This document shows positions 12,065 to 22,744 of a DNA stretch of 64,000 bases, one piece after another. The stretch's first letter is position 1. Each line of letters begins with the position of its first letter. This DNA comes from Zhengitettix transpicula (taxonomy: Eukaryota > Arthropoda > Insecta > Orthoptera > Tetrigidae). Position numbers and translations under genes: made by a program. The notes under the pieces were generated by a model. That model was not told the origin of the DNA. It saw only the letters and a program-made list of their open reading frames with translations, and ran no database searches. The stretch is taken from the NCBI GenBank assembly GCA_037074705.1, contig CM073591.1, forward strand, positions 83,990,032 to 84,054,031, given 5' to 3'.

Positions 12065-12448
12065 TGTTGTGACACGTTTGTTGTCGGCGAGTTTGCCAAC
12101 GTTTTAATTGTGAAAATCATGAATTTTTAAGACTAGGCCAAGACTGGTAAGTTTTGTTCATCCGATCGCTTATATAGGCAGTTAGGCGTCCAAGGTCACA
12201 GTGTTGAAATTAGTTATTCAACAGTGACATTTTATTCGACTTACGGCCCCCTGTGATTTTCCTGATTCTGAGATCAACAAGAAAGCGACACAAATACACA
12301 GCCAGACTCCAGGTGACCTTAAACGCCTAACTACCTATATAAGCGGACAGACGCACAAAACTAATGTGTCTTGGCCTTGTCATGAAAATGCTTTATTTTT
12401 ACAATCAAAACGTTGGCAAACTCGCCCGAAAACAAACGAGGCACAACA
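12065..12448. mobile_element. 384-bp MITE / fold-back element with ~135-bp inverted arms
   Basis: The left arm (12,065-12,200) and right arm (about 12,310-12,448) are reverse complements over most of their length. They share TGTTGTG...CACAACA ends, GCGAGTTTGCCAACGTTTT, the GGCCAAGAC block, TATATAGG and AGTTAGGCG. A ~110-bp middle separates them, with no open frame. Such structure is typical of non-autonomous DNA transposons. No clear target-site duplication was found, so the superfamily is open. It lies in the Gr intron. Confidence 0.85.
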
Positions 12449-13137
12449 ATACAAGAACAGAAGTTCCTAATAATAAATAAATTTTAATTATTTGCATAAT
12501 TTTTAAAAATAGTTTAATTGCACAGCGACCTGTTCTAATTATTTCTATATTCAAAAGGTTTTCTGAGAATAATAATGTCATAATAAACAAAAAAATTAAG
12601 TAAATGCGGTCATACTTCCATATTTTTTATACTGAATGCTATCTTTCAAAATTAAATTATCAAATTGTTTAAAAAATATGTAGTGGGCATGCTTGAAGTT
12701 CTCATACTGAAATTACAAAGTTGTATTTAAAAATTTTAGTATTGGTACAGATAGTTGTAAATAGATGTAGTTTCATTTCACTTATATCCCTCGGTTTATT
12801 ACAATTCCCAAAAGTAGCAGTTGTGTAGCTATTGAAATCACCTATATGAAGTTATTGGATTGAAATAAATTGAAATAGGCCACAATTAAAATAAGTAAAT
12901 AAACATGGTTATTAATTTGTCCTAGTTATAACATATAGGCTTAGAAATTTAACGTAAATTAAAATAATTTCAGTTGTAATGTTGCGTTTAGTAAAAGACT
13001 TGTTGTATAATTATATAAAATTAGCTGGGTGCCCGGAGTTGCTCGTGTGCTTTTTTATATAAACCCGAAAAAGTTTTAATCAATACTTAAATAAATATAC
13101 TACTTGAGTATTGCTTATATAAAAATACCCAGTACCT

Positions 13138-13328
13138 TAAGAGAGTAAGAATTACTCCCAATACATTAAAAGGATCAGAACTACTCCCAGGACTATAAGA
13201 GAGTCAGAATTACTCTCAGTACATTAGGAGTCAGAATTACTACCAGTACTTTAAAAGAGGCAGAATTACTCCCTGTACTTTAAGAGAGTCACAATTAACT
13301 CCCGTACCTTAAAATAGTCAGAACTACT
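13138..13328 (+). repeat. Minisatellite, ~29-bp unit, 6-7 copies
   Basis: Successive units share GAGTCAGAATTACTCCCAGTAC with small substitutions and length changes (28-31 bp). Units begin near 13,138, 13,168, 13,198, 13,226, 13,254, 13,283 and 13,312. It lies in the Gr intron and contains no open frame of note. Confidence 0.9.
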
Positions 13329-14056
13329 TAAATAGAGTTTTTAGTTATTTAAACATAGTTTGCTAACTAATTTTCATATTGAGCTAATACACGTTAAAAA
13401 AATTTTTTTTTTTTCTACACATATAGTCGAAGAAGTTCTAAATATTAAGCAATATTCTTTAGTATTTATTTATTCCAGTCTTATCTTAGAAAAAAGGAAC
13501 TAATTTCATCTATTGTGTAAAGTTGCTCAAAACTTGATCACACAAAATAGTTTTTCACTTTCATCTCGAGTAACAAGAATAAATTAATTCTGGGGTGGGC
13601 CCACCCTTGAGCAAACACCATAAAGCTGTCGGTGGGAGAAGATACATGGCGATCTCAAATGCACTTCGCGATATTTAATAGACAGAATCTGTGACTTTGT
13701 TGAGCGACCAAAAACACAAAGCTCAATGGAAATTGTAATCTCTTAAATTCAAAGACAGACCCGTCAGAATGAATGCATTCCGAATGATAAAAATTCTTTG
13801 TCCGTGTTCCCTTTCCTTTAAGATAATCACTTTAATTACATTCCCTTGCATTTTATTTTAATACAGACAAGTTTATCTGAAGTTCTGATTCATTAAATGC
13901 GCAATTATTTGATTTTGACGGACTCACCAATATAGATAGCAACGTGCATAATTTTGAATTCAACACAATTATCTGTCAGTTAAATTATTTTATTTTTGTC
14001 CTTCTCTCACCATTTTTTTATTCCGATAATGGTTTAAATTTCACTTAAACTGAATC

Positions 14057-14557
14057 GGGTAAGTCAGAGAGCTCTCGCGGGGGCTACCTTTGGGGATGCC
14101 TTCACAACTCTCTGGTTTTTTGAACTAAGGTTTCCACATGTCGAGGCACCTCGGCCTATTTTTGAGAGGTGTATGTTCCGGGGTCGCAGACCTTGGACAT
14201 ACGGTAAGAGTTGTCCGCTATTCCTATTGGAATAGTCGGCCAGCTGCCTCCTAAACAGGCCAAGGCATGGTGAGGGGTAAGCTGCGACCCCCTCTCCAGC
14301 CATCGGAAGGGCGTGGGACAAGTACCAAATTGCCCGACCTACCTGATGCAGTTTTTTATAGGGTTTGTCCTGCAATACTTTTAGGCGAATGCCGGGTAGG
14401 ATCCTTAAACTATAGCCCGGAGGCCCTAGTTAACTCTTGGTTACCTTCCTCCACCCTTCCACATCCCCCCCTTTCAAATCCCTTTCCTAGGCTATAAGAG
14501 GGTATTTGCCACTATGTGGATTACCCTATACATAGCCTGTCTATGGGTAAGTCAAAG
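14057..14557 (+). repeat. Family-1 copy 6 with probable 13-bp TSD
   Basis: The element body runs 14,070-14,544, from CTACCTTTGGGGATGCCTTC to the diverged end CCCTATACATAGCCTGT, without a clean A-tail. GGGTAAGTCAGAG at 14,057-14,069 and GGGTAAGTCAAAG at 14,545-14,557 flank it with one mismatch. Immediately after comes a stretch (14,558-14,600) that resembles the 5' hairpin head of the same family, so the insertion may sit at the start of an older copy. Frames at 14,064-14,375 and 14,267-14,497 are repeat translations. Confidence 0.85.
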
Positions 14558-16002
14558 AAGCCTGCAAGAGTATTCTCTTTGCAGGTGAACCTTCCCAGAG
14601 TGCTCGTCAATACTTCCAAACAAACACACACTCGCTCTGAACATCCGAGTAACTGATCACCGCTGAAGTATACATATATACGGTTAAGTTTAGTGAATAT
14701 ATTACAAAAGCCAACACCTCCTTGCCGAAATAAAAGGAAATTAAGCTTTTTTACAACCTAAAGTTAACGCCATGAACAGATTAGTGTCCTGTACAGGTAC
14801 TAACATTCTCCGCCGTGCGCAGCCATATGCCTCAGTAAATGTCTAGAGCTTGACCTCGTTAGATCCTTGACGTGTGTCTGCTTATTCTGTGCGTATGCAA
14901 CGACAACGTCGGGCTAGTCTCCCCTTCCTCAATCTACGCCATCCGCATTCGTTAGTGACGTTTACCATGAAGTACGAAGATATATTAAGAAAAAGTTAAC
15001 ATCGACTCTTGCATGTTAGTATAAATTCTTATTAACGATATTGTAAATAAATAATACTTATCTATTTACAGATAATTATATACAATTTTAATTAAAGGAG
15101 GAAAAGATACATATAAACGTGGGAAATTACTGTATTATGTGAGAAATGGAGTTTAATACTACAATTATATTCAATTCAAATATATTTAATTTCAGATCCC
15201 AAAAACAGTTGAGAATTAAGAAGGACTATAAATCCATAAGCTATCACAATTGTTACTTAGTCTCTTCGATTTATTCAATTAATTCTTGGTATGAGATATA
15301 GACACTGTAAAATCGTTTCAGTGAACTATGGTATATTATTTTAACGTTTTACAAAAGTATAAAATAATAAATTAAATATTAATATAAGTAAATAAGGTAA
15401 ACAGCAATAATAATTGAAAAACTGTAGTTTCTTTTAAGTTTAATTTGTTGCTATGAAACAATGACTAACTCTACATTCTTGAATTCTGTATAGGGTCTGT
15501 GAATATGGTTCTGTGCTTATAGTTCCTAAATCTTGACGTTTGCGATTAAGATAAGTATTACAGTGTTTGTGAATACTACATCTGACATTTATATAGTTTG
15601 CAAAATAAACTATTTGGAGTCCTCATGTTAGCATCATGCTTATCTTAGAAACCTGATTCCTCTATACGTAATCGTCTCTCAAAAGATTTAGAGAGTCAGT
15701 TTATAGTCGACGATTCTCTGGGTAATACGGAGTAGTCTGGCTTTTTGAACATTGGCTTTAATATCTCACTTCCAAAACCAGATCTTGATTAATGTAGATT
15801 GGTGCAGACTTTACGACACTGCAGTGTTGTGGAGCGTGTAGAAATGTAGACATTTCCCACGACTTGCATGGATGTTGAACATCAACTTCGAGGACACTGA
15901 ACAGATAAGCTTTATGCAGAAATAACCTTTGGGTTCTGAACGTGAAAATATTTTTATTAGTGGTACCGCACAGGGAAGATAACGTAGTTAGATCTGGATG
16001 TG
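14558..16002. other. Gr intron, no other element recognised
   Basis: Apart from the hairpin-head fragment at 14,558-14,600, I see only AT-rich intronic sequence and a short C/T-rich block near 14,920-14,955 that partly resembles the GC-rich repeat at 23.5 and 60.7 kb. Confidence 0.45.
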
Positions 16003-16370
16003 AAACGAAGACGTAATATCATTATACGCATTTTTCGGTTATTCCACTGTGTGAGTAAGAAAGTGGAAAGACAGCAGAGAGAAAAACAAAGTAAGAAGCG
16101 AAGAAAGCCAAGGAGAAGGAATCAACAAACCAGAAAGGAAACCCAAACAAGTTCTCTATTTCTAGCTTTCTCTGTTCTTCCTCTGGAAGATTTATTCTTC
16201 GTTTCTGTTATCTTCACTGAAAAAAACGAATTTAATTGGATTCTTTTATGGTACCCTGTTTCCTTCTCCTTTGCTTTCTTCACTTTTTACTTTGTTTTTC
16301 TTTCCACTTTCTTACTCAGACAATGGGAAACCTGGTAACTCTGTATAATGATATTACGTAGCTTCTTCGG
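16003..16370. mobile_element. Fold-back element with ~115-bp imperfect inverted arms
   Basis: The left arm (about 16,003-16,120) is purine-rich and the right arm (about 16,262-16,370) is its pyrimidine-rich reverse complement. They share ACGTAATATCATTATA, TGAGTAAGAAAGTGGAAAGA, GAAAAACAAAGTAA and GGAGAAGGA. The open frame at 16,000-16,338 (112 residues, Lys/Arg-rich then hydrophobic) simply reads both arms of this palindrome and is not a gene. Confidence 0.8.
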
Positions 16371-18717
16371 GGATTTAGGCCACTTGCGTCCTACTCACAA
16401 ACAGACCGGACATTTCCTCCAACGTAATTTATTTTGACAATTTCTGTACGTAACGACAAATATAACCTTATATCCGCTGTAGTTTTTGTTTTTCACTTAA
16501 CATTCAGTATATTGCTCTGTTATTAGCCGTCATCATCTCTAAAGGTAAACCAAATGTGTCATTTCTCCTGAACTTTTAAACACGACACAATGAAAATGAG
16601 ACAATAAAATCTTTGACATTAGCGTTTAGAGAATAAGATAATTCATTTTATACAATTTCAAGCAGTCTGATCAATATTAACGTTTAATATTCTGGCGGTA
16701 AGAACTAGAAAACTTTCTGAATTTAAACTATAGAGCGGTCGTCAGAAAGTTAATTCATCGTTTTATTCAAACTAATTTACGGCCACTACAACTGTTATTT
16801 ATAACATTTCACATACTTATAGGTCACGTGTCAAGATTAGATGACCAGTAGCTCACTACCTTTTAATTATATTGTGGGTAGGCAGGAGCTCAGTTTAACA
16901 CTAACCTTTGTCACGGCAACTTGGTTGTGTAAAAACTATACTCAAACCATTGACGCATGAAAATACATTGTGTTCAATTCAGGATATATTGTATACCAAT
17001 AAACTAATCTGTAAAGATTAAGAGATAATTAGTACAGAGGGGGATGAAAAGATTTTGAAGTTGTCTGTATATTCCGTTCGTGAGAATATAATTAACGTTT
17101 CTAATAATTGTAGTGGCGTAGTTCCAGGTTCGTTTTTTCATTTCGCAGCATATTACAGGATTAGATATTTATTTGACACATTTTAAAATATTTTGCTTTA
17201 TGTAGTTCGTCTTCTCCCATTTATTTTTCTTAGACTGACCTTGTTACATGTGAATATCTGGTTGCATGTTCGTTAACATTACAACTTCATTCTTTATGTT
17301 AGAATAGAATACCTAAGCCTATAAGGGACGCAACTGACCGTGTAAGAGCAAGCTGAAAGTTCTCTTTGAACCCAAATAATCGGCCATCCTCTACTGTAGA
17401 CCGAATGTCGACAAAGTGAACAAAAACGCCAATGCGAAATAGCATTTATACCTGTTACTTCCTCCAGAAACAGAATTATAATTTTCAAAGACAGCGAATT
17501 GGCACAACCACTTAATTTATTATACACGGCTTATATTAATCTTGCGTCGAAATTTCCAGTGTCGTTATTTCTTCATCCGATTTCTCGTTTCCCAGCAGCC
17601 TCTCGAGCTTCCACTTGGCGCTCACGCGGCAGGGTTCTAAATGTAACTGTCTGTACAAGTAATTGTCCGGATTACTGTGCAGCATTTGCTTACTCGACTT
17701 TATACATATTTATCACTACGTCGTCCCTCTGCGTAGAATTGCTTGAAAACTCGGCGATTTCTCTCTAACAGTAAAACGTTTCGGAGATCGGCAACCTCAA
17801 ATTATCATCCAATAACGTCGATTCCTTTTGTCATTACAACTGCAATCATAAAACTTACAATTTACATTTTAAAATTACGAATTCCCTTGTTGTCATAGTT
17901 AGGAGACCATATGCTATGCAAATAGAGCTATCATTGAGTGTGAATTTCTTTTAAATTGGTATATTCAAAAACGTTTGACACTAAACATAAATTATTTTTT
18001 CCATCCATTTATTTACTTACTAATGATTTTTGCTATCCACTTTGCCCCCTCACTCAAAATGTCAAGATGCGGCTGCAAATGTAGCGCGACTTCAGCTATT
18101 ATATCACAAAGTTAAAGGTCATTTAGGGTGGAACTTCGAATAATATTACTTAGGTCCGCGCTATTCACTTTACAGGTAGATGCATATCCGTGGTGAGGAT
18201 AATCCTCGACAAAGATACAATGGAAGAGATGTCTACAACCAAAAACGCATAAAAGAATACATTATGTTACGTCAGAGTGTTGCTGTTATAAAAGTTGCCA
18301 CTTAAAGAAACGGATATCAGTAAAATCAAAACAGAAGTACAAATTATAAATCGAATTAGCAGGATTCAGTTAACTAGGTTCGATAGTTAATACCCGAGTC
18401 TTAATAAAGTAATTTAGACGTTCAGTTAAGTTTATTTAGAACATGAATGTGCTATGTTGACATCCTATCGGTTATATTATATATTTCTTCAACCTTGTCC
18501 AAGATTTCTCCTTTTAACTTATTATGATATATATTTCTTCCAATTTCATACTCTACCATTAGTAATTGGAACGTCAAAACATTTTTTCTAATGTAAAGTT
18601 ACATTTTATTTAGTTAGGCTAAAATGGTACTATCTGAAAACCGAATTCAACTAAACTATCTCGCAATACGAAATAAATATAACGGTACATTTATGTGATA
18701 ATTTTTTTCTTTTTCAG
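16371..18717. other. Gr intron, AT-rich, no gene seen
   Basis: Short frames such as 17,294-17,527 minus and 17,499-17,768 plus show no domain and no splice context. Nothing else was recognised before the exon at 18,718. Confidence 0.5.
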
Positions 18718-18807
18718 CTGGAATCGTTTTCGTTGCAATTGCAGCATAGACCTGTGCGTTTTACAGCTGGAGGATATTTTCAATTGGATTTTACTCTTCT
18801 ATACTCC
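18718..18807 (+). CDS. Gustatory receptor, penultimate coding exon
   Basis: A 90-bp, 30-codon exon with a pyrimidine-rich acceptor (ttttcag, ending 18,717) and a GTAAG donor at 18,808; phase 0 on both sides. The peptide contains FSLQLQHRPVRFTAGGYF and ends DFTLLYS. This is the conserved Gr segment before TM7: an F-x-L-Q-L helix, a basic H-R-x-V-x-F-T-A stretch, then G-x-F-x-L-D and the start of TM7. Grs are seven-transmembrane ligand-gated cation channels in the dendritic membrane of taste neurons (family knowledge). The preceding intron is 6.8 kb and the following one 2.7 kb; both are full of transposon remnants. No stop or frameshift is seen. I cannot say whether this is a bitter, sugar or other subfamily member, because the ligand-binding part is missing. 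Confidence 0.9.
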
Positions 18808-19680
18808 GTAAGTTATTTATATTTATTATATTCTCGTAGAATGGAGTAGTATTATTTCTTTAGAATATGCTACAAATATGTTCTGCCTGAGGGTTTAGTT
18901 ACTTCAGAAATAAATGATAAATTAGTACGGATAAACGTACATAAGTCAACTGTAGTATTCGTGGAAATACTTTTTTTTTCATAATATAGTCACCCCGATC
19001 TAATTAGGTTTTAGTCCAATATAAATACAATACATTTAAAAACTTTATATATTTTATATGTAAAGAATTCAAGTTGATAGATGCGTAATTTGGATATGTT
19101 GTTAAATATTTCGTATAATGCTAAGCTCTCCTTTGGCGGCTAGACTTTCAACAATCGTGGCTGGCGCGCGAAAAGTATGGTATGTTTGGGTTTGTAAAGT
19201 CAGTCCGCATTTCTGCGAGGCACGGGTAACGTAAAAGATGAGTAGTACAGAAATTGTACTTAAAAGCCACATGTCGAGTAGGTCAACTCATGTAAACTCA
19301 TTTATCGAAGAATAAAGTTATTGGAGAAATTTTTTTTAAGTTTCGTAATTTCATTATATAAAAATTATATGGCGCCCTGTTATTAAGTAACGTAGAAAGA
19401 GCTTGACAATTCGGCGAAGTAGTATCGCTACATATTATCGCCCAAAATATTGAAAAAATATATACATATATATATAAAATTTGTTTCGAAAAGAAGAGAA
19501 TGAGTAATTTGCCTGAAATAGAGAAAGGTGAAAGTTCTTCAATTTTTCGGAGGCATTAGCTTTGTTATTACGAGAAAAGAACCCTGTGTGTCAGCTGACC
19601 GCACAAAATGTCTCCGAAAATTTGAAAATTTTCTCCTCTCTAAAATGGCGACTCTGGACTTTAATTTCCATGTCTCTCCG

Positions 19681-20272
19681 TTCTCATTTTGACGGGGAAG
19701 AACTGCTGTCTGCGAGGGTTATTCTCTCGCAAGCAGTACCTGCGACGGACGTTCTCTCGCAGGCAGAAGCTTGTAGGAGAGACACGAAGGAGTGACCTTT
19801 GGGGAAGCCTTTTCTTCTCCGTTTTTGAACTAACGTTTCCACAAGCCGAGGCACCTCGGTCTGTTTTGAGAGGGTGTATGTTCCGGGGTCACAGACCTTG
19901 GGAATACGGTAAGAGTTGTTCTATGTTCCCATTGGAACAGTCAGCCAGCTACCTCCTAAACTGGTCGAGGTACGGAGAAAGGAATGCTGCGTCCCCACAG
20001 CAAACTCTTCTCCCGCTATCGGAAGGGCGTGGGACAAATACCCAATCCCGACCTACCTGATGCAGGTTTTTCTAGGGTTTTCCCTGAATTTATTTAGGCG
20101 AACGCCAGGTGCTAAAATATAGCCCTGGGGCCCTAGTTATCCCTTGGCTACCTTCCTCTACCCTTCCGCATCCCCCCTTTCAAATTCCTTCCTATACTAT
20201 TAAAGGTGAGTTGCCACCATGTGGATTCCCCTCATGTAGCCTGTTACCCTAAAAAAAAATTCTCATTTTGAC
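19681..20272 (+). repeat. Family-1 copy 7, full length with 13-bp TSD
   Basis: TTCTCATTTTGAC is present at 19,681-19,693 and at 20,260-20,272, bounding a 566-bp element (19,694-20,259). The 5' head holds two successive short inverted repeats of the CTGCGAGG...TTCTCTCGCAGG type. The body runs from GACCTTTGGGGAAGCC to ACCCT plus nine A. This is the best reference copy in the window. Frames at 19,689-20,122 are repeat translations. It lies in the last Gr intron. Confidence 0.93.
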
Positions 20273-20635
20273 ATCACATCCTTACTTGCTTTACTTTAAT
20301 CAATTTATGTATTATGAATATATATGAATATACGTAATGTTTATAATTTATCCCATTTCTGCAATGATTCGTCAAAGGAAATTAATGCACAAGCATGCTT
20401 ATAAAAATTGGAAACTTGTAGCCAACAATATAAAGATTCAGAGACGATAAAATACCGAAAGATAAAAGTTGCATATATTTTGTAATAACCGTTACTTAAA
20501 GTTTAAACTGGGGTGATTACTTAAATATATTAGCAAGGTACGTATGGAGATGTTTGCACTTCGTACAAGTGTATGGGCAGGCTAAAGTAATATCTTATAA
20601 TTAATTAGAAAGATAGCCAATTCAGACAAAAAGAG

Positions 20636-20830
20636 TAATAGAAATACCACACAACGTTTCTGGGATCCTTGTGCCTTTCCTCAGGTGCTAAGAAGGGCCT
20701 AAAGCGACACAACTGCACTTGTCAGTTGACAACACTCATCGGCTTTTGAGTGTTGTCAACTGACAAGTGGCTGTCTTTCTTATTCATTATTTTCAATCAG
20801 ACGTAATTTTTTTCATTTTAATGTCTAATA
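20636..20830. mobile_element. Two PLE terminal repeats joined as a palindrome
   Basis: From 20,636 to about 20,738 the sequence is a PLE terminal repeat on the minus strand: ACCACACAACGTTTC is the reverse complement of GAAACGTTGTGTGGT. From 20,747 to about 20,830 a plus-strand piece resumes, with TTATTTTCAATCAGACGTAA and TTTCATTTTAAT matching 6,866-6,900. The two halves meet in a perfect 23-bp inverted repeat (20,716-20,738 and 20,747-20,769) with an 8-nt loop. Confidence 0.8.
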
Positions 20831-20869
20831 AGTCATTAGTTCGCCCTATACGAGAGTATGGAGCCGTGT

Positions 20870-21440
20870 GTTGAGACTGAACATGAACATGTGTTGGAAA
20901 GTATTTAGAAGAAGGTAACAGAATTATTCCAAACTCAGGGTGAAGCAAATAGTTCCTTAGAGAAGCTGTCAGACAAGCTAAAACGGACAGGATTGAGGGC
21001 GTTATTCAAAGCATACACAAACGAGCCGGCCTCGAGTAAAGTCACTAATCGACTTAAATTTTAATTCACGTAACGACCACTGGCATAAAATTAAAGAAAG
21101 ATACTAGAGAACGGTTGTAGGGAAATTATATTTTGTAAACAGAAGCATTAGGTATTGGAATAGTTTACCTGAAAGATTCCTGGAGGCTTTTCCCCAGTAT
21201 GTGAAAGTGTTTAATAAAAGACTGGGTTGATTGGCATCTAGTCATTTACTTTTATAATAATGCAAGCGTGATTTGATTTTTTCGTTTCCATGCTTATAAT
21301 TTTTATTGAATTGTAAATTAGTTAGTGTTTAATGTCATATAACTACCAACGGGGACCATTTTAATTCAGTGTAATACAGTACAGCACGGTTAACTTTTAT
21401 CTAATGCTTATCACACATTTTATTAAATAACATTTACGCA
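20870..21440 (+). pseudogene. LINE 3' remnant (end of the RT protein plus 3' UTR)
   Basis: Broken frames spell a familiar non-LTR retrotransposon C-terminus: TGLRALFKAYTNEPA, then after a frameshift DHWHKIKERY, a stop, VGKLYFVNRSIRYWNSLPER and FNKRLG followed by TGA near 21,230. The F-V-N-R-x-I-x-x-W-N-x-L-P motif is widespread in LINE proteins of arthropods. Stops and frameshifts show it is dead. The sequence after the stop is AT-rich, as expected for the UTR. It lies in the last Gr intron, on the gene's strand. Confidence 0.8.
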
Positions 21441-21538
21441 CGTAGTTACTTTTATACTCTTTCCTTAGGTTACTTCGCTTCGGCATGTGTTGAAATAAAA
21501 TTGCAATGAGTCTAAATAATTTAAATGGATTGTTTCAG

Positions 21539-21703
21539 ATGGTGGGTTCCATTACAACTTACTTGGTGATATTAATTCAGTTTCATGGAAGAGGATCACT
21601 GCACGGCAATACATCTCCTAACGAAACGTCTATAAGCAGCCCGAGCTTTCGAAATGAGCAACTTGAATTTCCAGAACTTAGTACAGAAACAAATACCGTT
21701 TAA
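21539..21703 (+). CDS. Gustatory receptor, last coding exon (TM7, TYxxxxxQF motif)
   Basis: This exon follows an acceptor (gtttcag, ending 21,538) and codes for 54 residues plus TAA. It opens with MVGSITTYLVILIQF, the second half of TM7 with the Gr signature T-Y-h-h-h-h-h-Q-F near the C-terminus. It joins in frame to ...DFTLLYS of the previous exon. After QF there is a hydrophilic, Ser/Thr/Asn-rich tail of about 39 residues ending TETNTV; many Grs stop within a few residues of QF, so the tail is long. An upstream in-frame ATG at 21,506 lies in the intron and is not the start. The pore-lining TM7 and this motif are family hallmarks; cellular role and ligand are unknown. The reading frame is clean, so the gene is probably functional at this end. 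Confidence 0.92.
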   Translation: MVGSITTYLVILIQFHGRGSLHGNTSPNETSISSPSFRNEQLEFPELSTETNTV

Positions 21704-21752
21704 ATCTCATATTGTTCTTTGAAATTGTATCATCATTAGAGTATTTTTCAGT

Positions 21753-21758
21753 AATAAA
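21753..21758 (+). terminator. AATAAA polyadenylation signal, probably of the Gr gene
   Basis: An AATAAA hexamer lies 50 bp after the Gr stop codon. This is a plausible position for a short 3' UTR. In such AT-rich DNA the hexamer is frequent by chance, so the support is positional only. Confidence 0.45.
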
Positions 21759-22735
21759 TACCATTAAATTAACGTTAATATCATGGAATGTCTTCGAATA
21801 CGCCTAATGTTCAACAAAAAGAAATTAGAAAGTTTGGAGGAAGCATGTGAAAACATATCCAAAGTTTGAAACACGAATAACATTCCTGTGATTTGATGTG
21901 ACGCCACCTGACAGGATGGATGGTTCATACGTGACTTTCTGTGAGGCCGTAATTTCCGGGCCCATTCCCTGAATATAAATCTACTTCCAGTCTTTTACGT
22001 CAAAGGCGTGGGCAGTTTATATGATTTCAGGAATAAAGTTGAATTTCAGATATATCCAAAGAAATTTCTACTTCTATTAATTGAAACTAGACATTCAGAA
22101 AATTTTTCTTTGTTACTCATCACTGTTCAAATGCAAAATTCTGTTAGATAAGGGGTTAAAATATATTTTTTTTCGTGATTAAATAACTGTATCGATAACT
22201 GTACAACTTAGGATTTTCCAAAATTGTTAATTTCTTAATTTAATGGTTGTTTCAAGATTTCCGTTGACTATGAGGTAAACGAGAAAAATGAGGTGATATT
22301 TTTGTGACAATTTAATGTTCAAATAAACTTCTAAACATCATAGATTCTGTTCATCTTATGGGCTACAGAATTAAATCTGAGTTTAAATATTCTGGCCGCA
22401 GGGGTGTTCAGACATACCGTTAATCTCATTCTACTTCTCTACTAAAAGGCGATCAAGAGTTTAAATTGTTCGAAAGTTGTTCTCAATATTAGTACCTCTA
22501 TGACACGTTCTTATTTCCATTGCAACCTTAAAATTCTTGTATATATATTTCTCTATAACACTGAAAATAAACTTGAAAACTAGAAAAAGTCATAGATGCA
22601 ATTAGTTCTCATATAAAACAATTCAGATTAATTTACGATGAAGAGAGAAAAAAATTCGACAATATAGACATCGTTAATGTTCGGATTATTTTGTAATCAT
22701 AATAAGAGACACATAGGCAGATTTGATAGAATAGA
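21759..22735. other. Spacer downstream of the Gr gene
   Basis: AT-rich with no recognised coding or repeat feature. Confidence 0.5.
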
Positions 22736-22744
22736 AGCTCGGAT

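Noticed and set aside
13138..13328. Direct repeats considered as a CRISPR-like array
   Set aside because: Units abut without unique spacers and are diverged; it is a eukaryotic minisatellite.
16000..16338. 112-codon open frame, Lys/Arg-rich then hydrophobic
   Set aside because: It reads through both arms of the fold-back element; the apparent basic and hydrophobic halves are reverse complements of one another.
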